Notes: generated from the sequence alone by a model not told the origin. 35,065 nt of DNA from an uncultured Mediterraneibacter sp. (GCA_944377745.1 CALWFV010000039.1:1-35065); one strand, 5' to 3'; counted from the first letter of the stretch, positions 1 to 7,801 are shown. Numbers and translations are program-made.

Positions 1-277
1 GGTATTACCTCCATCATTTGAGACCATCTTATCAAATGCAGGAAGGGATTTGAAGGTACGGATGATTACCTACTTACTCTTGAAGCGCAGTGAAAGGAGT
101 TCGGCAAAGAACTTTTTCAGATCAACAGGAAAATATTTCCCTAATTGGCTTTTGACCTCTATGGCAGAGCATGCTATGATGATTAATGGGAGAACAAAGA
201 AAATTTTTACGGGGACATTGACATCTTGCGATGCAGGGAACGGGTGTCTCCTTCTATATAGATCAGGGGAGGACTAA
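1..277 (+). CDS. Possible C-terminal end of an unrecognised gene, cut by the window edge
   Basis: One frame is open from the left edge to a TAA at 275-277, giving about 91 residues without a recognisable motif. The only support is context: the GGGGAGG ribosome site of trmB overlaps the end of this frame, and trmB starts three bases after the stop, as in an operon. Codon choice lacks the bias of the neighbouring genes. A second frame also gives a short protein-like stretch that stops near position 104. The region could equally be a decayed gene or non-coding. I do not recognise it and assign no function. Confidence 0.25.
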   Translation, partial: VLPPSFETILSNAGRDLKVRMITYLLLKRSERSSAKNFFRSTGKYFPNWLLTSMAEHAMMINGRTKKIFTGTLTSCDAGNGCLLLYRSGED

Positions 278-280
278 AAA

Positions 281-967
281 ATGAGATTGAGAAATATACC
301 GAGGGCTGAAGGAACGATACAGGCGCATCATGCGGTTATAAAGAGACCGGAAGCGCAGAGGGGATGCTGGCGGCAGGTGTTTGGGAATAAACATCCGATC
401 CATATTGAAATCGGTATGGGAAAAGGCAGATTTATCATGGATATGGCAAAGCGTCATCCCGAGATCAACTATATCGGAATCGAACGTTATTCCAGCGTGC
501 TGCTGCGTGCTATTGAGAAATACGATACGGAAGAATATAATGAACTGAAAAATGTCCGTTTCGTCTGCATGGACGCCAGAAATGTTGCGGATGTGTTCGC
601 TGAGGATGAGATTGAAAGGATCTATCTGAATTTTTCGGATCCCTGGCCGAAGGCAAGGCACGCAAGACGTCGTCTGACGTCGACGGAATTTCTTGCAAGA
701 TACGAGAAGATCCTGAAGCCGGGAGGACTTCTGGAATTTAAGACAGATAATACCCAGCTTTTTAATTTTTCGCTGGAGCAGATAAAGGAGTCTGGATGGA
801 TTCTGCAGAACTTTACCTATGATCTTCATCATCATGAAGAGATGAACAGGGATAATGTCATGACAGAATACGAAGAAAAATTTTCAGCGAAAGGGAATCC
901 CATTAATAAGCTGATCGCGGTGCGCCAGCAGAAGACGGGGGCAGTTTCCGCGGCGGATGAAGTGTAA
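281..967 (+). CDS. trmB: tRNA (guanine-N7-)-methyltransferase TrmB
   Basis: The 228-residue product is a full-length class I SAM-dependent methyltransferase that makes m7G46 in the variable loop of tRNAs, in the cytoplasm. The SAM-binding loop EIGMGKGRF lies at residues 43-51. The family signature NFSDPWPK sits near residue 118, and a TDN motif follows near residue 150. Both are diagnostic for TrmB and absent from other tRNA methyltransferases. The start at 281 has a GGGGAGG ribosome site at the right distance. A TATAAT-like box at 987-992 after the gene suggests the next ORFs have their own promoter. Nothing in the sequence looks damaged. The assignment is secure by motif and length. Confidence 0.96.
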   Translation: MRLRNIPRAEGTIQAHHAVIKRPEAQRGCWRQVFGNKHPIHIEIGMGKGRFIMDMAKRHPEINYIGIERYSSVLLRAIEKYDTEEYNELKNVRFVCMDARNVADVFAEDEIERIYLNFSDPWPKARHARRRLTSTEFLARYEKILKPGGLLEFKTDNTQLFNFSLEQIKESGWILQNFTYDLHHHEEMNRDNVMTEYEEKFSAKGNPINKLIAVRQQKTGAVSAADEV

Positions 968-1026
968 CAGTATTTCTGTTTCTGCATATAATAGTCTATC
1001 CAGAAATCAGAAGAGAGGCAGAAGAT

Positions 1027-1194
1027 ATGAGAAGAAGGAAGTGCTGGAAAATATGCCTGAACGAATTGTTTTACTGTAACCCGAAACTGAACAGACGGCT
1101 GCTCTGTATACGCGGATCTATGAATGAAGTGCGCGAGATATTGAACAAGGGATTTTGCTGTGGGGACAGCCGGAAAAACAGAAAATGCAGGTGA
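1027..1194 (+). CDS. Small cysteine-rich basic protein, 55 residues
   Basis: This short ORF begins with ATG after an AGAGAGG-type ribosome site and ends in a TGA that lies inside the ribosome site (AGGTGA) of the thioredoxin gene, so translation is probably coupled. The product is very basic and has seven cysteines (residues 6, 10, 17, 27, 44, 45, 54). The central part, FYCNPKLNRRLLCIRGSMNE, looks like real protein rather than random sequence. No family is recognised. Given the coupling, it could be a redox partner or substrate of the neighbouring CGKC thioredoxin, or a small metal-binding protein; that is inference. The coding call itself rests on the ribosome site and spacing. Confidence 0.55.
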   Translation: MRRRKCWKICLNELFYCNPKLNRRLLCIRGSMNEVREILNKGFCCGDSRKNRKCR

Positions 1195-1199
1195 TAATC

Positions 1200-1508
1200 A
1201 TGATAGTGAAAGTAGATGAAGAAAATTTTGTGTATGAGGTGATTGAATCACCGATGCCGGTGCTTGTAGAGTTTTACGCGTTATGGTGCGGAAAATGTGC
1301 GATGATGGAAGATGTAGTGACAGAATTCGCGGCGGAGCATGAAGGCAGGATCAAAGTATGTCAGATTGACTCGGAGCGGTCCGAGAGTCTTGCCGGACGA
1401 TTCGGAGTAGAAAAAGTTCCGACATTTGTAGTGTTCCGTGCAGGGAAACCCGTGCGGAGCATGACTGGAGTTGTTGCAGGAAAAGTATTGGAAAGACTGT
1501 TTGAATAA
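1200..1508 (+). CDS. Thioredoxin family protein with CGKC active site
   Basis: The 102-residue product has a complete thioredoxin fold by sequence: the redox site WCGKC at residues 29-33, the cis-proline (VPTF, Pro74) and the usual length of about 100. It would reduce disulfides in cytoplasmic proteins. The active site has Lys in place of the Pro of classical CGPC, a variant seen in many clostridial thioredoxin-like proteins that usually changes redox potential and partner choice. An extra cysteine, Cys54, is present. I chose the ATG at 1200 over an in-frame ATG at 1155 because AGGTGA lies 6-7 bases before it and the earlier start would add 15 residues outside the fold. It is coupled to the small cysteine-rich ORF just upstream. 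Confidence 0.9.
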   Translation: MIVKVDEENFVYEVIESPMPVLVEFYALWCGKCAMMEDVVTEFAAEHEGRIKVCQIDSERSESLAGRFGVEKVPTFVVFRAGKPVRSMTGVVAGKVLERLFE

Positions 1509-1514
1509 CAGAGA

Positions 1515-1553
1515 GATCAGCACCTTCTGAAACAAGAAACAGGGGTGCTGATC
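1515..1553 (+). terminator. 10-bp hairpin after the thioredoxin gene, no U-tract
   Basis: GATCAGCACC (1515-1524) pairs perfectly with GGTGCTGATC (1544-1553) across a 19-base loop, starting six bases after the thioredoxin stop. No run of T follows, so it may protect the mRNA 3' end or act as a factor-dependent stop rather than as a classical intrinsic terminator. Confidence 0.4.
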
Positions 1554-1616
1554 AGACGGACTGCTGTGCGGACAGAAATACCTTGAGAAAAATTTGAACT
1601 AAAAATAAAAAAATGC

Positions 1617-1645
1617 TTGCATTCTCCCGAATTGTGTTATATAAT
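1617..1645 (+). promoter_or_regulatory. Sigma-70-type promoter of tRNA-Lys
   Basis: TTGCAT (1617-1622) and TATAAT (1640-1645) are 17 bp apart. The predicted start is near 1652, giving a 36-base tRNA leader. Confidence 0.75.
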
Positions 1646-1687
1646 ATCACTTGCGTTAAGGAGAAACTTGATGAAAATAAAAAATAT

Positions 1688-1760
1688 GCGCGATTAGCTC
1701 AGCTGGCAGAGCACCTGACTCTTAATCAGGGTGTCCAGGGTTCGAACCCCTGATCGCGCA
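1688..1760 (+). tRNA. tRNA-Lys (anticodon CTT)
   Basis: The 73-base cloverleaf is complete. The acceptor stem GCGCGAT/ATCGCGC, the D stem GCTC/GAGC, the anticodon stem CCTGA/TCAGG around loop CTCTTAA, a 5-base variable loop and the T stem CAGGG/CCCTG all pair perfectly. The discriminator base is A, as expected for Lys. CCA is not encoded, so it must be added after transcription. A strong promoter lies 43 bases upstream. Confidence 0.97.
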
Positions 1761-1819
1761 CTTGAAAATCGCTGTTTTTGCGGACATTGGAGCTGCGGGG
1801 ACGGCGGTTTTTGCGTGCA

Positions 1820-1860
1820 GCAATTGATCAACGCAGAAAAGAGGTGCGTTGATCAATTGC
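1820..1860. repeat. Perfect 16-bp inverted repeat with 9-base loop
   Basis: GCAATTGATCAACGCA (1820-1835) is exactly complementary to 1845-1860, with loop gaaaagagg. The RNA hairpin would be very stable, but the next bases are GGAAGGAGCC rather than a T-run, so it is not a standard terminator. It lies 60 bases after tRNA-Lys and about 140 bases before the surface-protein promoter. It might end the tRNA transcript, be a protein-binding palindrome, or be a remnant of a small repeat element. Confidence 0.7.
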
Positions 1861-1984
1861 GGAAGGAGCCAAAAGAGATTCAGCTTTTTCGGTCGGTTTT
1901 CTGCGCAAGTATAAAAGCAAAGATGACTAAATTATATCATATTGGGAAGATGTAATAAAAAACAGGGATTATGTAATTTTTTGC

Positions 1985-1993
1985 GGGGGGGGG
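1985..1993 (+). repeat. G9 homopolymer tract next to the promoter of the surface-protein gene
   Basis: Nine consecutive G bases lie four bases upstream of the likely -35 box (TTGAAA, 1998-2003), just after a T6 run. Tracts of this length are slippage-prone. Confidence 0.85.
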
Positions 1994-1997
1994 TGGA

Positions 1998-2026
1998 TTG
2001 AAAGACCAGAATAAAAAGGATATCAT
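1998..2026 (+). promoter_or_regulatory. Likely promoter of the surface-protein gene
   Basis: TTGAAA (1998-2003) and TATCAT (2021-2026) are 17 bp apart, giving a start near 2033 and a leader of about 70 bases that ends in the AGGAGG ribosome site at 2091. The region is A/T-rich and offers other -10-like hexamers, so the exact start is uncertain. Confidence 0.5.
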
Positions 2027-2104
2027 ATTATATGTATGATGCCGCGGAAAAAATGGTATTAACTTTTTGCCTGGCATCAGCTAATAAAACAGGAGGGAAA
2101 AGCC

Positions 2105-5100
2105 ATGAAGGGATTAAAGACAAGGCTGGGAGCCCTGGTACTGTCAGCGGCGCTTGTGCTGACGATGACCCCATCTATGCTGTCGAATGCGGAGGAATCC
2201 AGCGCTCCGCCAGAAAGTGCCGGGCAGATTTCCGGGACAGTGGACAGTGATCAGGTGAAAGAAGGGTCTGAGGAAACAGAAGGGAAGGACAAGCAGGAAC
2301 CCGGGCAGCAGGGAGCGCAGGAGGATGATAAAAAAGATCCTTCTGGAACCGACGGGACAGAAGAACAGGATGAAAATAATGTGAACGATCCGTCTGATGA
2401 ACAGAATCAGGGTACGGATAATGCGAACAGCCAGCCCGATGGACAGGAAGAAGAAACAGAGGGACAGGAGTCATCCAATGGTCAGTTGAAGGACGGAAAA
2501 GACCAGGATAATAATGAGACAGAGCCGGGTTCTGACAGCCTGGATGGACAGACTCCTTCAGCCAACAGCATTATGCTGCCGGAAGTTCAGCCTAATGCGG
2601 TTATGCAGGCAAGAACCGCAGATATCACAAAGCCTGTGGTTGAGGGCGTGGAGTTCGAGCAGAACGGTCAGACGCTGCAAGAGGGAGATATGCTGACCTT
2701 TAAAGTCAGGGCTTATGATACAGAAAGCGGGATCAGAGAACTCCGTGTTGAACTGAGATATCAGACAGGTGAAAATGAATACGAATTTGTTTCACACCAT
2801 ATTGACGGAACATACGATGAAGCCCAAGGATGTTATGTGGCGGAAGAGGAACTGCAAAACATCGGGACAGGAAGAGTTAATGTTACAGAAGTCTATGCAG
2901 TGGATCAGGCGGGAAATTATGTTGAATATCCGTGTGAGGATCTCTGGTTTCAGACTGAAGCGGAGTCTGATATAGCGTCCGTCTCTGAGATTTCTCTTGA
3001 CTTTAACGGGAAGACGGTCAATGAGGATGATCTTTCATCAGATACGATAATGGGATGGGTAATACTGGATAAAAAACTGGAAGATGAGAGCATTACCCTC
3101 CGGTTTGCAGGAGAAAATGGCAGTGAGTTTACGATAGACTATTACTGGAATGAACAAGAATCCAGATATGATCCGACTTCAGGGGCAGGATATACGACTC
3201 CGTGGAGCAGTGGGGCTGAAACCGTAAAATATGTCCTGAGTGGGATTTATGTGGAGCGGTTTGGCGGACATGTCCAGATTCCAATGGAAGGGATGGAAAA
3301 TTATTACCTGTATATCGAGTTTAATGAGCCGACAGAAAAAGCACTCCCGCAGATCACATCTGTAGAACTGGATAAAAATGCCCAGACCGTAGAGGTCGGG
3401 GATACAGTCACTCTCACGGTCAAAGTTGATGAGAGTGAGAAAATGCAGGATTATGGAACCGCGCATTTTACGCCGGCAGAGGACATTGATGTTTCTGATC
3501 TGTATGTGGATCTGAATTATGATGAAGCCCAGCAGGCATATGTGGGAACTTTGACTGTTGAAGAGGGAACTTATCCCTGTGAATGGTATCTCGACAACAT
3601 ATCAATTGCGAGAGAAGATTATTCAGCCTGGACAGATCTGGACCGCTCGTTCGAAGATATATATCATACATATCCGTGGTATTTTAACGTATATAATGAG
3701 GATACGTTTGTAACGTCGGCAAAAAACCTGAGTATATCATTTTACAGGCAGGACGGATCCGGAGCCTGGACTCCGGTTTCTCATATACAGAAAGAAAATG
3801 TCCCCAGAAGATTTACGCTGAAGGAGCTGGGAGTAAACCTGCCGGAAATGTCTTCTGAAATTGACGGGGTATCACAGAACGGCTGGGAGGATCAGTCGGG
3901 AAATCCGGTCACAGAGGATACCGTGCTTTTGAATAACAGTTATATCGGCATCTACGCGTCCTATGATAAAAACATGGTGAAAACCTGGTATCAATATCTC
4001 TCTGACGACGGGACAGTCAAAAATGAGAGCCGCATGATCGAGATGGGGGCAGACGCCACGTATGGAGAATACTGCAAGAAAGCAGAAGAATATGTACCCG
4101 CAGATATGACGCGGGAATACGGGTTCACAGGCTGGGAAACCACGTCGTCGATGTATGAAGATTCGGATTCCCTGGAGGAACATTTCTACGGAAGTACGTT
4201 CCAGGCAAAATATGACGGCAAGACGGTAGTGGTGCTTAATAAGCAGTATTATGACAGCCAGGGATATTCCGTAGTTGAAACGATCCCGCTCGTACTTGAC
4301 GAGGGGGCAGCGGCAGATGGAGTGATCGATTATATCAACGCGATGGATGTGCCGGAGTTATATCCTGGAATCCGTTTTCTGGAATGGGACGTTAGTCCTT
4401 ATCTGGAGAAGGGGGATCCGCTTGAAAATTTCCAGTGGGTCAGGGCTTACAGTCTGTATGAAAACTGTCTGATCCGATATGAGATTTATGAAGACAAAGT
4501 CAGTGACTCAAGACCGGATCTTCTCGTATGCCAGGTGGCTGAGCAGGGGGAGACGGTGAATGTACCGGACTCCTTTGGAGACTTTTCTAGTGTGGAATGG
4601 CTTAATATGCCTGGTGATGGAGAGAGCTTTGTAGCCAGAGGATCCGTCTGGACGATTACCGGAGTCGGAAGCCGGAACGGAGAGACTGTCACACAGCCTG
4701 AAACGCCTGAAAATCCGAATGACCCGGCAAAACTTTCCGAGGAGACGATCAATTATGTCGTAGAGAGGATCAATTCTGCGGCAGAAGGCAGCAGTGTGAT
4801 CGTGGATATGGGAAATGCGACGGTGGTTCCCAAAGATATCCTTGAAACCGCAAAGGGCAAAGACATAGATGTCGTGCTCAATATGGGCGGCTACACATGG
4901 ACGATCAACGGAAAAGATATCTTTTCAGAAAACCTGAAGGATATTGACCTGAAAGTCACCCTGGATACGGATAACATTCCAGGCAGTATTATCCAGGCGC
5001 TCGCGGGAGACAACCCGGCGAAGCAGCTTTCTCTGGCGCACAACGGAGATTTTGGATTCCTTGCGACTCTTACCGTTAATGTAGGAGCGGAGAATGCGGG

Positions 5101-5488
5101 GAGATTTGGAAATCTGTATTATTACGACAGTGACGGCAGACTGATCTTTATGAATGCCGGTACGGTCACCGGTGAAGGTATGGTAAGCCTTGACTTCAGC
5201 CATGCTTCTGAATATGTGATCGTAATGTCAGAGCAGCAGATGTCACAGGCTGAAGCGGATGTGGTAAATAATGACACTTTGAATAGTGGAAAAGGCACAG
5301 ACGAAGCTTCAGATAAAGCTGTAGATAAAGTCTCAGCTAAAGTTTCCAATCAGGCAGCGGTCAATGGGGCTGTTAAGACGGGGGATACTGAAAGCGGGGC
5401 TGCGTCGGCAGCAGTGCTTCTTGTGGTTTCGCTTGCCGTGATCGTGGCGGCAGGAGTCGCTGTCAGAAGACGGAATGTAAAACGGTAA
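2105..5488 (+). CDS. Large secreted surface protein with acidic stalk, Ig-like domains and C-terminal anchor
   Basis: The product has 1127 residues. It starts with a Sec signal peptide (KGLKTR, a hydrophobic core, then a likely cut near SNAEES at about residue 29). Residues 30-165 form a low-complexity stalk rich in Asp, Glu, Gln and Gly. Several beta-rich Ig-like segments follow (about 170-290, 294-415, 416-540). A domain near residues 880-1045, common in clostridial surface proteins, ends in an ASEYVIVMSE-like motif. The tail has KTGD near residue 1091, a hydrophobic span and the basic end RRRNVKR, typical of wall-sorted or membrane-anchored proteins, but the motif is VKTGD rather than LPxTG. 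The start is fixed by an AGGAGG site. Its ligand is unknown. A G9 tract next to the promoter may vary its expression. A bidirectional terminator follows. Confidence 0.88.
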   Translation: MKGLKTRLGALVLSAALVLTMTPSMLSNAEESSAPPESAGQISGTVDSDQVKEGSEETEGKDKQEPGQQGAQEDDKKDPSGTDGTEEQDENNVNDPSDEQNQGTDNANSQPDGQEEETEGQESSNGQLKDGKDQDNNETEPGSDSLDGQTPSANSIMLPEVQPNAVMQARTADITKPVVEGVEFEQNGQTLQEGDMLTFKVRAYDTESGIRELRVELRYQTGENEYEFVSHHIDGTYDEAQGCYVAEEELQNIGTGRVNVTEVYAVDQAGNYVEYPCEDLWFQTEAESDIASVSEISLDFNGKTVNEDDLSSDTIMGWVILDKKLEDESITLRFAGENGSEFTIDYYWNEQESRYDPTSGAGYTTPWSSGAETVKYVLSGIYVERFGGHVQIPMEGMENYYLYIEFNEPTEKALPQITSVELDKNAQTVEVGDTVTLTVKVDESEKMQDYGTAHFTPAEDIDVSDLYVDLNYDEAQQAYVGTLTVEEGTYPCEWYLDNISIAREDYSAWTDLDRSFEDIYHTYPWYFNVYNEDTFVTSAKNLSISFYRQDGSGAWTPVSHIQKENVPRRFTLKELGVNLPEMSSEIDGVSQNGWEDQSGNPVTEDTVLLNNSYIGIYASYDKNMVKTWYQYLSDDGTVKNESRMIEMGADATYGEYCKKAEEYVPADMTREYGFTGWETTSSMYEDSDSLEEHFYGSTFQAKYDGKTVVVLNKQYYDSQGYSVVETIPLVLDEGAAADGVIDYINAMDVPELYPGIRFLEWDVSPYLEKGDPLENFQWVRAYSLYENCLIRYEIYEDKVSDSRPDLLVCQVAEQGETVNVPDSFGDFSSVEWLNMPGDGESFVARGSVWTITGVGSRNGETVTQPETPENPNDPAKLSEETINYVVERINSAAEGSSVIVDMGNATVVPKDILETAKGKDIDVVLNMGGYTWTINGKDIFSENLKDIDLKVTLDTDNIPGSIIQALAGDNPAKQLSLAHNGDFGFLATLTVNVGAENAGRFGNLYYYDSDGRLIFMNAGTVTGEGMVSLDFSHASEYVIVMSEQQMSQAEADVVNNDTLNSGKGTDEASDKAVDKVSAKVSNQAAVNGAVKTGDTESGAASAAVLLVVSLAVIVAAGVAVRRRNVKR

Positions 5489-5507
5489 CAGCGCAAATAA
5501 TAAAACT

Positions 5508-5554
5508 AAAAACGGACATATCGCAATTTTTCTTTGGGCGATATGTCCGTTTTT
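5508..5554 (+). terminator. Strong intrinsic terminator, probably bidirectional
   Basis: AAAAACGGACATATCGC (5508-5524) pairs with 5538-5554, a 17-bp stem flanked by A-runs and T-runs. It lies between two convergent genes, the surface-protein gene and the dehydrogenase gene, and can end transcription from both sides. Confidence 0.92.
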
Positions 5555-5587
5555 CAGTGTCCTCCTTTTTAAATTTGAAACAATTTT

Positions 5588-6565
5588 TTATTCCGAATGA
5601 TTTTTTAGTTGGAAAGCCTTTTTGTCTGTCAGTTTATTAAAGAACTCCTGTATCTGGCCCAATATGATCTTCATCAGCCGCTGTCTCGTTTCTACGGCGG
5701 CCCAGGCAATATGTGGGGTGATGAGCAGTCGGCTCTTATCCTGCACGGTCAAAAGCGGATTGTCCTTTGCCATGGGTTCCGTACAGAGAACGTCCAGTCC
5801 GGCTGCCTTGAGCTCCCCGGAGTTCAGCGCTGTGGCAAGATCCGCCTCGTTGATGATCGGACCTCTCCCCAGGTTCAGGAGAATGGCGGAGGACTTCATC
5901 TTACGAAAGGCTTCGGCGTTCATGATCCCCTCGGTATGTTCGTTCAGGGGAGCGTGGATGGAGAGGATATCGGACTCTGAGAGCAGAGTGTCAAAATCCA
6001 CCTGATGGTATCCTTCCTGAGCAGGGGCGCCGGAGGCGGAATAGTAGATGACGTCTGCGCCGAACATGCCGGCGATATCCGCAACGCGCCGTCCGATGGC
6101 TCCTAGTCCCAGGATGCCCCAGGTCATGCCGCCGAGTTCGTGGAAGGTCTTTGCAAAATGTGTGAAGATCCGGTCGTTGATATAGCGGCCTTCTCTGACA
6201 TAATCGTCGTAATATCGCAGATTTTCCATAAGATAAAACAGGATGGCGAATGTGTGCTGAGCCACGGATTCTGTGGAGTATCCGGCTACATTGCGCCACT
6301 CGATGCCGCGCTGGGCGAGGTAATCTTTATCCAGGTTGTTTGTCCCGGTAGCGGTCACGCAGACCAGTTTCAGTTTCCCGGCAGTTGAGATCGTCTGCCA
6401 GTTTACGGGCACTTTGTTTATGACGATCACATCGGCATCCGTTACCCGCTCCGGGGCTTCCTCCGGGGTGGTGAAGGGATATCTCACGACTTCTCCCATT
6501 TGTTCAAACTGTGTGTAATCAATGTCGTCGCCAAGAGTTTTGGCGTCTAAGAATACGATTTTCAT
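5588..6565 (-). CDS. D-2-hydroxyacid dehydrogenase, NAD-dependent
   Basis: The 325-residue product belongs to the D-isomer specific 2-hydroxyacid dehydrogenases, which reduce 2-keto acids such as hydroxypyruvate or glyoxylate with NADH. The NAD-binding loop GLGAIGRRVA lies near residue 152. The catalytic triad is visible in order: Arg in LNLGRGPIINE, Glu in DVLCTEPM and His in ITPHIAWA. A glycerate-dehydrogenase-like activity is plausible but the substrate cannot be read from sequence. The upstream in-frame ATG (6575-6577) lacks a ribosome site. The ATG at 6565 has GGAG six bases before it and starts with MKIVFLDAKT, as family members do. It is monocistronic with its own minus-strand promoter. 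Confidence 0.92.
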   Translation of the reverse strand: MKIVFLDAKTLGDDIDYTQFEQMGEVVRYPFTTPEEAPERVTDADVIVINKVPVNWQTISTAGKLKLVCVTATGTNNLDKDYLAQRGIEWRNVAGYSTESVAQHTFAILFYLMENLRYYDDYVREGRYINDRIFTHFAKTFHELGGMTWGILGLGAIGRRVADIAGMFGADVIYYSASGAPAQEGYHQVDFDTLLSESDILSIHAPLNEHTEGIMNAEAFRKMKSSAILLNLGRGPIINEADLATALNSGELKAAGLDVLCTEPMAKDNPLLTVQDKSRLLITPHIAWAAVETRQRLMKIILGQIQEFFNKLTDKKAFQLKNHSE

Positions 6566-6617
6566 ATGAATCTCCATTCCGCCGCCTTTTGTGCTGGCGG
6601 CACTGTGTTTCCGTATG

Positions 6618-6645
6618 ATTATAGCATTTTTCGGCGTGGTGGAAA
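6618..6645 (-). promoter_or_regulatory. Promoter of the D-2-hydroxyacid dehydrogenase gene
   Basis: On the minus strand, TTTCCA (6640-6645) and TATAAT (6618-6623) are 16 bp apart. The -10 is a perfect consensus. It gives a leader of about 46 bases. Confidence 0.6.
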
Positions 6646-6650
6646 AGAGA

Positions 6651-6679
6651 TTGATTTTATGGAGTCCGGGAGGTATAAT
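6651..6679 (+). promoter_or_regulatory. Promoter of Rpn-family leader, copy 1
   Basis: TTGATT (6651-6656) and TATAAT (6674-6679) are 17 bp apart. The predicted start is A6686, one base before the conserved leader. Copy 2 at 28234-28262 has the same -35, the same spacing and the same distance to its leader, although the spacer bases differ. Confidence 0.75.
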
Positions 6680-6685
6680 TACGGT

Positions 6686-6810
6686 ACATCAAAATCCCGG
6701 ACAGATCAAATTTCTTATAGTTTCAAAGTCCGGAGCGGAAAGCTGTCTTTAGCAGACAGTACATATCTCGACTTTCATGGCGTTTCAGCCGGAGATACCA
6801 CATTTTGATG
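6686..6810 (+). ncRNA. Structured 124-nt leader of the Rpn-family gene, copy 1
   Basis: The conserved block runs 6687-6810, the same length as copy 2. Its ends pair: CATCAAAAT with ATTTTGATG, 9 bp. Inside, counting from the first C, CCGGAC pairs with GTCCGG (11-16 with 42-47), CTGTCT with AGACAG (57-62 with 68-73), TATCTC with GAGATA (78-83 with 106-111), and GGC with GCC (93-95 with 102-104). Nine bases differ between copies and only one falls in a helix, changing U-A to U-G. A 31-base spacer with the ribosome site follows. It may be a cis-regulatory RNA or a processed small RNA. The same stretch is also open in one frame, discussed under findings. Confidence 0.6.
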
Positions 6811-6841
6811 AAGAAAAAATTTATAAAGGGAGGAACTGCCT

Positions 6842-7740
6842 ATGGGAAAAGCAGACATTGCGGTCAAAAACTGGCTGGGCGACAAAGAAAGATTTGCAGA
6901 CCTGTTCAATGGGACTGTATTCGGAGGAAAGCAGGTGGTGCTGCCGGAGAATCTGGAAGACATGGACCGGGAAACAGATATTATCCTTACAGATAAGGAA
7001 GGAAAGGAACGGGGCGTTTAGAGGTTCAGAGATATCGTGAAAAAATGGGAGGACATGCAAAAGAAGGAGATAAAGAGAAAACAGGGAGCAGTCTGAGTCA
7101 GGAAGAATATCTGTCCCGTTTCCGGAAAGACGACCGAATCTTTCCGGTCATCACTCTTGTGTTTTATTATGATCTGAAAGAATGGGATGGAGCAGTGGAA
7201 CTTTATGATATGTTCCAGATAGATCCCTCCTTAAAAGAAACAGAGGTTTTAAAGAGATATATCCCTAATTATCGGATCAATTTGATCGATGCGGGACGTG
7301 TGGCTGATATTACGAGGTTCCACACGGATTTACAACAGGTGTTCGGCATGTTAAAATACAGGGAAGACAAGGAAAATCTTAAAAGCTATATGCTGAAGAA
7401 CCGAGATTATTTCGGACAGGTAGACGTGGAAACGTATCAGGCATTGGGAGTATTTCTGTGTTCTGAGAATAAGCTGAAAGAGATCATAGATCCCGGAGAG
7501 GAGGAACGAATCGATATGTGCAAGGCATTGGATGATATTTATGCAGATGGCGTAAAAGATGGCGAAAGGACAGGTAAGATAGCCGGGAGAAAAGAAGGAA
7601 GGGAGGCTGGAAGAGAAGAGGGACGGGCTTTTATCATCAGCCGGATGCTGAAAAATGGGCTGGAGATGACAGAGATCAAGAAGTACACAGAGGCGACGGA
7701 TCAGGAGATTGAGAAAGTGAAGAAGTCTCTGAACGTATAG
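6842..7740 (+). pseudogene. Decayed Rpn-family (PD-(D/E)XK) nuclease/transposase-like gene, copy 1
   Basis: The reading frame begins MGKADIAVKNW with a GGGAGGA ribosome site, matching copy 2 at 28434. At 7019-7021 the Gln codon of copy 2 (RGVQRY) is a TAG stop. After VKKW the gene lacks roughly 130 bases that in copy 2 encode the core LLAVLACEIQDKTHYAMPV, including the Glu-x-Gln pair expected in the nuclease active site. The frame then shifts and continues in the frame open from 7045 as EEYLSRFRKDDRI to the natural end at 7740. The 3' half is well conserved and could be translated from the ATG at 7045 as a 231-residue fragment, but it would have no catalytic core. Some stretches, for example around 7330, are nearly identical to copy 2. 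The leader and promoter remain intact. Confidence 0.85.
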
Positions 7741-7770
7741 AACTGAAGACAGGAATACAAATAGACGGAA

Positions 7771-7799
7771 GGGAGGCGTGAAGCTTCCCTTTTTCTTTT
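7771..7799 (+). terminator. Intrinsic terminator of Rpn copy 1
   Basis: GGGAGGC (7771-7777) pairs with GCTTCCC (7783-7789) over loop GTGAA, with one G-U pair. TTTTTCTTTT follows at once. Confidence 0.85.
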
Positions 7800-7801
7800 G
7801 G

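Larger units (their letters stand above)
1761..2104. other. Non-coding interval between tRNA-Lys and the surface-protein gene
   Basis: No convincing gene is seen here. The stretch holds a perfect 16-bp inverted repeat (1820-1860), an A/T-rich part, a T6 run followed by a G9 tract, and a likely promoter for the surface-protein gene. Each is listed separately. Confidence 0.7.

Noticed and set aside
263-835. Minus-strand open frame opposite trmB
   Set aside because: TrmB motifs on the plus strand are decisive; the antisense product is featureless.
6842-7799. Whole Rpn copy 1 as an active insertion sequence
   Set aside because: No terminal inverted repeats or target duplication enclose gene and leader, and the nuclease core is deleted. 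The 9-bp inverted repeat bounds only the leader.
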